A stretch of DNA of 64,000 nt, taken from positions 4,071,520 to 4,135,519 of the forward strand of contig CM035355.1 of assembly GCA_020137815.1 (NCBI GenBank), read 5' to 3'. Made by a program: the position numbers and the translations under genes. The stretch is from Hormiphora californensis. Its lineage: Eukaryota > Ctenophora > Tentaculata > Cydippida > Pleurobrachiidae. Positions 51,801-60,924 of the stretch are shown here, one piece after another; the stretch's first letter is position 1, and each line of letters starts with the position of its first letter. A model generated the notes under the pieces. The model worked only from the letters and a program-made list of their open reading frames with translations, had not been told where the DNA came from and searched no databases.

Positions 51801-54800
51801 AACTGAAGAGATCGCAGAACGTATGTGAAGAGATCAAACTGAAGAGATCGCAGAACGTATGTGAAGAGATCAAACTGAAGAGATCGCAGAACGTATGTGA
51901 AGAGATCAAACTGAAGAGATCGCAGAACGTATGTGAAGAGATCAAAGTGAGATATCGAAGAGAGAGAACCGATTCGGTACAATGGAATCAGAGGATAGAA
52001 ATATTATCATGTGCTGCTGTGTTTGTCAGAAAGTTATCTGTTGAACATCTTGTGTATGAATGGGGTAGATAACAGTTTTATCTAAACCGTTAACACTAAA
52101 CATAGTAGTTGGTTGGACAATTGCATGAATTAAGTAATATTTTGATTACATGATACTTGTTATTATAATCACGTGACCTATGACGTCATGGGGGGGGGAC
52201 GTCATAGATCACGTGATATGTGTATAAATATGGTAGTGGGCCGCTTAGCTCTGAAATTAGGTCCCAAATGTTCGTAAATTACTACTGACATGTCGACCCC
52301 TATTTACGTTGCATACCGTGGGAGGGACTACCAAGTTCATATTACTACAAAAACAGGGGGGGGGGGGGTGTTTTACAGTCAGAGCCCGATTTACCGGGAT
52401 GCTCGAGGGAAAACGTTTTACCCGGTAAATCGAGGTTCGACTAAGTTGGTATGAATATTAATATCATGAACAAAGTACCTGAGAGGCATCAGCGCCGCCA
52501 CCCAGAGGAGCAATAGTATCAGCACCCTCTGCAGATTCATTGACAATATCGCTATTAGCGGTACTGGGCTTGTTGGACACCACGGATATACTGGCTGCTT
52601 TGGCTCGGACATTTGGCGTAGGGGAGTCCTTGTTCCTGGGGAGAATGAGATGTTAGAATAATCTAACCCAGTGGGGTTCAGGACTCTCAAGAGACACAGA
52701 ATATATATTGTAGTTCTGTGAGCTTCCTCACCTACTAATTTTAGGTCGAGTCTTGATATAGTAGAGTCGATAACTACATCGACCTCTCCCAATTGTTCCA
52801 GTTTTTGTCACATCTGTTTGGAGCCTCGACACGACCTCTAAACAGGTGTTACTTTTTCACAAACTGTTTTCATCTTGGCGTAATCAGCAGTTGAAATGTT
52901 GCTGATCATAACAAAAACCTGACTAAATTTTTTCAACTTGGGGCAAAACCATGGGTGTCAAAAGTTAGCTCTAGGTCCCCTGAGTAACCATCCGGAGACT
53001 CCAAGAGATATTTCAAGCCGTTCTCCTGTAAGCATTAATCCCGGTAGAGCACATATTTGAGTATGGACGTACGTGCAATTGCCTACAACCTCAACTTTAA
53101 TGTATAACGTTAATGTGCGTCTCTCTCTTTTCTCCCCCTTGAGAAAGAGTTATCTCGCGCGGCGCAGCCGCACGTGCGGTTTTTCCAGAGAGAGTGAGAG
53201 AGATACAATAACATGTAAACAGCCTGCCAGCGCTCACGTACGTCCGCATTGTATTTTTTTCTCCACCGGGATTAATGATTACGGGAGAACGGCTTGAAAT
53301 ATCTCTTGGAGTCTCCGGATGGTTACTCAGGGGACCTAGAGCTAACTTTTGACACCCATGGTTTTGCCCCAAGTTGAAAAAATTTAGTCAGGTTTTTGTT
53401 ATGATCAGCAACATTTCAACTGCTGATTACACCAAGATGAAAACAGTTTGTGAAAAAGTAACACCTGTTTAGAGGTCGTGTCGAGGCTCCAAACAGATGT
53501 GACAAAAACTGGAACAATTGGGAGAGGTCGATGTAGTTATCGACTCTACTAATAGTAAGCTATAATTACCTGCGAGCCTCGCCATCAGGGAAGGGTGGTA
53601 GAGCCACTACGACCACCTGTTCTGGGCCTTTGAGGAGTTGAATCAGCTGTTCGTGCTGCATATCAGCCACTAATTCACTTCGAACCTGTGTAGATGGTGG
53701 TAGGTGGTTATTAGGGCAGTAGGGTACTGGGTGGGTAGGATACACCTCAAGAATTCTACAACAAGTTAGATGAAACAAAGCCTCACCTCAAGTAACCGTG
53801 ATGAGTGGCGGAGTCCAGCCGCCCATGCAGGTCCATTCTCTGCTACAGTTCCCACAATACCCTCGTACTGAATATGGAACCCTAGTTTGCCAAGTTGGTC
53901 CTTTATCACACGAATCTCTTGGGTCTGGGAGTAATTAGTTAATTAGGGAGCTAATTAGTTAATTATAGAGATAATTAGTTAATTAGCGAGATAATTAGTT
54001 AATTATCGAGCTATTTAGTTAGTTATATAGCCAATTAGTTAACTAGCGAGCTAAATTAATTAATTAGTTATGAGCATGATTCAGATACACTTTAGCGTGG
54101 GTAACATAATATTTACCTCACAACCATTGCTAACACAAGTTAACCGTTTCACGATATCATCGATATCAAACTGGCTCTCCTCTCCTCCAGTTGAGGTGCT
54201 GGTATCACGCCTCATCTGAATTGCCTCTCCTGAAAAGTTGGGTATTATTGTTTGGTAAATGATTCTAATTACGACCATAGTGGGTCCTGGGGGGCATTGA
54301 GTCGCCTGACACTGTGACTAAAATAATAAAGTATGAACAATTTAAGGGGTGGGGGTTGTAGTGAATGTGTATAGGTATACCTGCGCCATAGAAGAGCTTG
54401 AGAGAGTCCACATTTGAAGTCCATCCCAGTACCTTCCTACACTCTATCAAGCATACCATGAACTTAGTCTTGGTCTCCACTATCACAATTTCTTGCTGTG
54501 AGATCGCCAGGATACAAGTTTTCTCCACTCCCTCGCTCATAACCGATACTTTCCACATTAGGGCTCCTTTACTGACTACCTCTGGGGCGAGACGTTGTGC
54601 TATCCGACCCTTTTTCTTAAAGGACCAGGATCGGGTTAACTTGCCTGAAAAGTTGTGAGTTAGAATTATTGCACATAGTATCATAAGAGTTAGGACATAA
54701 TTGTTAGGATTAGGTTATGGTTATTATAAACAACGGGCCTATAGCATCCTGGTCTGCTTGTGGAATTAATGATCGTAAACAGGTCTACAGGAACTAGAAT

Positions 54801-57800
54801 GAGACAGAGAAAGAATGAACCCACGTCACACGTGGTCAAGCAGGACATACAACAACTATCAATTTCGAATAAATTGTCGACGTCAGACTAAATCAAATCA
54901 ATGACTCTTCCATTTCTAGGAAGAGTCCAATGCCATATATTATACTTATGCCATCGGGCCTGGAAAATTTCATTTACCAAAGAAACTCTTGATCTTACCT
55001 GTACTGCTGCCTTTTTTCTGGTTGGGTACCAGTGATGTAGACGTGCACATGTTATTACAAAAGTCATTCAGATAGGTCTCTCTTGTTCGGGCTGCCATTA
55101 GGGACAATTTACACGCCTTCAGACTAGCGTTCTGTGAGTTGATAACTGCAAGGGAAGATTGTTAGGAGTGCAAAATAACAGTTTGAGGGAGTTTCGTGAA
55201 ATTGGGCAGTAAGAAAGCGTAAAGAATCCAGAATCTAGGAATCAGGGAGGACGTGAGTGGTTCAGGGTATTACAGATAGCATTTTAAATAGTCGCTAGAC
55301 AGTTCAGTGCTTATTACTTTTAGTAAGAAGGAAGTGTCGGAAGGTAGAATCCTTCTTCATCATTCTCTCAGAGATGGGTGGTCCGAACTCAGGTACCTCA
55401 TCACTCCGTGTCACCGCAATTCTGAAATGTGCCAGTATTAGCATATTAAAATGGGGGGGGGGGGGCAGTAAAATAGAGTTAGGATTAAGGCGTGGTGGTC
55501 GGAAAATAGGTGGGTAAGTTGAGTGACAGTTCATCTTGATTGCGTACTGGGTGGCAAAAAATATTTGATGGCTATCAGCGCCATCATAGGTGGTCAATAA
55601 TTAAAACTAGGATTGACAGTGATCTTGATTCCCTATTTCAATCTACATGAACTCTATCATGAAACCCATTCTATAATAATAGTGACAAGTGTCAACCCAA
55701 CCCCAAGTGCTTCGCGTGGGAAAGGGAGGGGAAGGGAGAGGTACCCCAAGTGGTACTTACTCGTAAGTACATTCTGGGGTACATGGATTGTGAGCCCTGA
55801 TCACTAGAAACACATGCTGGTAGTGGGATCTGAATTGGGCAGGGGTGAAAGGTGCTGAACCAGGTTCCTGGAATATCACCGTCACTATGTCATTCCCTAT
55901 GTGACGCTTCCTAACGACCTGGGGAGGGGTGTTTCGTGTTAGAACATGGTGTGTTTAGTGTTAAAATGAGAGAGAAGTTTGGTATACGCCATGTACCCTG
56001 CAGTACAATTACATTGCACAGTCTTGGTAAAGAGAAAACTCAGCAGCAAAGCCCTCAAGTTATCGATCGGGAGGAATAGAAATTATTGGCAGTATTCCAA
56101 GAACAACATTCCGTGATGGTGTGTAAAAATACAATTCTCGCCCACCTGTTGTGAATCGTTCTCGGAGTAGGGCAGGAGGGTGGAAACGTGGAACATTATG
56201 GAGCAATTGTTAAACCGTGTAAATAGGGAGTGGGAACCCGTCGTGTCATCTGTGGATAATTAGTTATTAGGGAGTTGATAATTGTATCAGGTACACTAAA
56301 ACTGAGACAATATTGGGGCCACATTGGAGCGATGTGTGTATATGTGCGCGGCGCAGCTCGTAGTAACTGCTGTAAATTTCAACTTTTCACTGCGCGCACC
56401 CTTCAAAATCTTGCAATGGGGTGACCGCGGCGGCTGCGAGGTTATGTTGTGTCATGATCGCCTTACTTTTATTATCCAACCCGCCCCGGAACTGATCGAA
56501 ACCCTTGAGTGCAACTTTGTCCCCAATAGCCTCCATAAACTCGTCAAATGCTGGGCTGCCCTCCGCTGAAAAGTATTGGAATGTTAGGAGAGGACTGAGC
56601 TGAGGAAGCTCTGGTATGTGAGGTACATGAGAGAGAGATAGAGAGAGGAAAAGAGAATCCAACTGCATAGTGCATATATTGGAACACATAAATTCCAGGA
56701 CTGATTTCAATAAAACGCGTGCCCTCTCTCTCTTTCTCTCTCCTTCTCTCTCCCTGTTATATAGCAAGCTCAGACGTGTGTAATAGTGTGTGGGAGTATT
56801 GGCAGTTAGGACGGGTAGGTAATTCAGGTTGAATTAGAGTTGGCAATTCTGCTTAATCCACAATTACCACTAAACTTTACCCCTAAATCTACATTCTTCC
56901 TTCCTTTCCGTTTATTTCCCTCTCTCTCCGTCTGTTTCTCTCTCTATCTCCCTATCTCGCTCTCTCTCTTCCTCACTTTGCTATTTTGGTCATTCTTCCT
57001 CCGATCTCCTATTATACCACTCAACTTCCCCATTATTATACTCTCCCTCTCCCTCTCTCTCCCTCTCCCTATTCTTCAAGGTTACTCGGACCCCGCGATT
57101 ACTCTCCAATGTACAGCGTCTCGTCTTGTTCAGTGTTCACCAATCTACCTAGAGAATCTTCATACAATTTCCACTCGCTCCTGGAGATGGCAATACATGG
57201 ACTTTAAAGTAGAAAATAGAGAAAATGATGATAAAATATGATATTAGAGAGTGAGAGAGAGAGAAAGGAGGAAGAAGGCGTTGTACGGGGTCAGCTTTTT
57301 ATAGACAGTCTGCAAATGAAGTTTGGTGATATGTTTGAGAGAAAGAGAGAAATAGGAAAACAGAAACAAAAAATGTTGTAGAAAGAATGTAGTATGTGAC
57401 GCACGGTGCAAGCTGCATTCTTACCACAATGTGTCAAACGACAGAAATAAAGAGTTTGTGCCCTAAAATTGCATACTTGCACTATTGTGCTAGAAAGATC
57501 AAAGAGGTTTAAAATGGAATGCATTATAAATAATATGGTTACTAATGATTATTCTAGAAATAGTTTGCCTTGTTCGAACCTCTCTAACCCCCAAAATATT
57601 AGAGGGTTAGCCGTTAGAACATAACAAATAATAGGCTAGTAAGACACATTTCTATACTGCTGGCACCGCTACAGACAGACACAAAATCCTCCAAATTATT
57701 TGAGTGAGTAGCTGTCTGAGAGGAGTTGTGAAACAGACGTGGTGTGATAAACTTTGATTATGTGCTAAAATATTGCATCATCTTCTTCCGGATATTTGAA

Positions 57801-58726
57801 CATGACCTTGAGTTCGTAATAATGTTTCGAAAAAGAGATGGTTTACTTGAGTTACACCGGCCCCAGCTGCTTGAGTTACACGACAAGTGCACCCCGGCAC
57901 CGAGTAGTGCCCCCCCCCCCCCTCTGGCTAGTGCACCCCCGGCCCCCGCACCGCCCCGAGTAGTCCCCCCTGGTTAATGCACCCCCGCACCACCCCGCAG
58001 CAGCACTACAACACATGGGGAAATGTATTTCCATGTTGTAGCAGTGAGTGTAACACATGTGTATACCTTTCGGCTTTATTACAGTGCATCTCTCCTCTCT
58101 CTCATCCCCTCTCCCTCGCCTCCCCCCCCGGGTTTTTTTTGGGGGCCCCAAAAGGGGTTTCTTTTTTCAAAACCCCCGGGAAAAATTTCGTAAAACACCT
58201 TCCCAAAAGAGATTTTTCAACGACCAAAAGAAAATTAAATAATTTTTGAGGATTTAAAAGTTTTTAAATTTAAAAACTTTTGGTGTGTCCCTCGGTCCCT
58301 CTCCCTAGTATAACAGTTTCTACCTGACACTATACTACGAAACAGAGTCTAAGGTGATGACTAAATGCTGCTAAATACCCATTTTTCAGTAAAATCTCGT
58401 GCTCAAAAGTTTTATAATTTAATTTTGCGGAGCATTAGTCATTTTCCCCGTGTAGCTGTAGGGAAGGGAAATTACTGGGAGGTGAAAGAAGGGGGGGGAC
58501 ACACATGATGTGTTTTGACCAACCAGGCCAAAAATACCCGGGGACTAATTTTACCCAAAGAAAGAAAAAAGAAGCACTGATTGGTAGTGATATAGCCCTC
58601 GAGTGCATGCAGGTAGTAGGGGAAAAAGGGAAGAAAAAGGGGAAAAAAAAGGGGCGAAAAAAGAGGGGGAAAAAAGGGGCGCCAAAGGGGAAAGAAAAAA
58701 ATCCCCGGGGAAAAAAAAAGGGGGGG

Positions 58727-58761
<35 letters not shown>

Positions 58762-60891
58762 CCAAAAAAAAGGGGGAAAAAAAAAAAAGGGGGAGAAAAA
58801 AGGGAAGCAATGCTGGTTGGTGTTTCAAACACAGGATCATGTCCCCTTTTCGGGGGGGGGTTTTAAAGAAAATAAACCCAAAAATTCCAAATTTTTTTTA
58901 AATGATTATTATATTAAAAACTCATTAGAGGGAGACAGAGGTATGCAGTGGTGTCTGTGATATGTGGAAGCCCGGTGGTGAATGCATCACTGACAACAGT
59001 GTTGTCACAACACGTACCAGCCACATGTACACACAGACGTACGTGATATACCCTGCTTCTTATGATTCCCCCACATATTGTGATATACACTGGTTCTGAT
59101 GATCCCCAACTTACGCTTTGTTTCTGCTCCGCTAACTTGAGGCCATCCTGCTTTACACCAGGAGCGATACACTCCAAAACATCCCTAAATGACACCTTTC
59201 CATTCCCAACACCCCTCGCTGACGGCAGGAAATCCTCAAGGATGGAACCCCGTAACGTTGGTAACTGAAAAAGGGGTTAGCTATTAAAAAGGGGTAGCTA
59301 TTAAAAAGGGGTAACTGAAAAAGGGGGTAGCTACTAAAAAGGGGTAACTGAAAAAGGGGGTAGCTATTAAAAAGGGGTATGAAGTATTTTCTTTTTATCG
59401 CTTCATCGTCCTATATTAAGATGAGCACAAGGTGTTTCGCCTTGTCCAATTTCCAAGAACTGTCTGAATTCTAAGAACTAGATTAAGTAGCTTCAGTACT
59501 ACGATACATGACTTGCACACCTTCTAAACTTATTTACGAAATTTACTTTCATCAATTTGATATTTATATTAGTTGCACATCTCTAAAATTATATGTCGAA
59601 CACCAAAGGATTGGAGCACTCAGATATAATCAAATCATGGGTGAGCTGAGAGAAACATAACCGTGTAGAAAATGGAATTATTATCGGGAATAGAATAGAA
59701 TTTAGTGATCCAAGTCGCACAGAAAAATGAAGAACTGTATGTCAGTGTGTCAGTGTGTCAGTATATCAGTGTGTCTGTGTGTCTGTGTGTCTGTGTGTCT
59801 GTGTGTCTGTGTGAAAGATACAGATGGCACCGAATATATATTCCCACAATGGATCAAATTACAACATTCACACACTGCACACTCTCTAAATCTACTGACA
59901 ATATAAATCCAGTCATGGAATTCCAACATTATTTTATGTCTCTGATTGTGATTATATTTATCTCCGGATTCTAATTCTGATATTCGAAATGATACCCATA
60001 TCCAATACTAGGAAGAAACTTTTATCGACCTAACGCAATTTGAGGTTCTTCCACGCTTAATTTTCGTGTAGGTAGATCCTTGCCTGCGACGATATATCGT
60101 TTGCCAAGGCAAGTATCCATACTGCGTAGGGCTTTGGACTGTGGATTCCACAGTCCACTCCCCTAAAACTGCTAAACGAGATAATTTCACAATATAAACT
60201 CAGTTCACCTACCTTTGCTGATCTGATGACGATTCTAAACTGGTAGGTAGCTTCACTTCCCCCCACATCTATCTTCTCCTTTCGTATTGAGATGGCGATT
60301 GGACCGATGGGATCGGACACTCCGAAATAGTTGACGTGATCTGAAGGAAGGTTAGAGTTAAATATTAAAAGTATTATTATTCTGTTCAAAGGAGTAGAAA
60401 GGGGGATAGTTGACGTGATTTGAAAGAAGAGTTGCAGTCAAATATTATGTTGACGTAAAAGAATGGTTAGAGTTGCAGTCAAATATAATATTCTGTTCGA
60501 CAGAAGGGGAATTTCTAGAAGAGAGACAAATGAGAGGGGAAATTTTTATGGAGTATTGGGGCGGCTGAGAGAATATTAATAGAGACTGACGCCCAGATGC
60601 AGGCGACAAAGAGAAGCATCCATTTATGACAGGATTACTTGCCGTCTCGAATTTGACTTTTTATGGTCCCCCAATTTACCTCTTTCAATATAATTTGGGG
60701 GGGCGTGAGAGGGCAATTTACTAAACGTTAGGTATGGAGATTTGAAGGGTAGAGAATAAGAGGTAAGATGAGACTTTGGCGCAAGTTATTAAACTAATGG
60801 TCCTTTCCTGTGCCGTGGGACAGCTCCTTAGTCTAATTAGAGGGGAAGAAATATAGTAAAAGAGAGATATAGAGAGGGGGAGAAAGAGAGG

Positions 60892-60924
<33 letters not shown>

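Noticed and set aside
58472-58960. Lys/Gly-rich and Phe/Pro-rich frames
   Set aside because: They lie on the homopolymer block that is probably sequence error.
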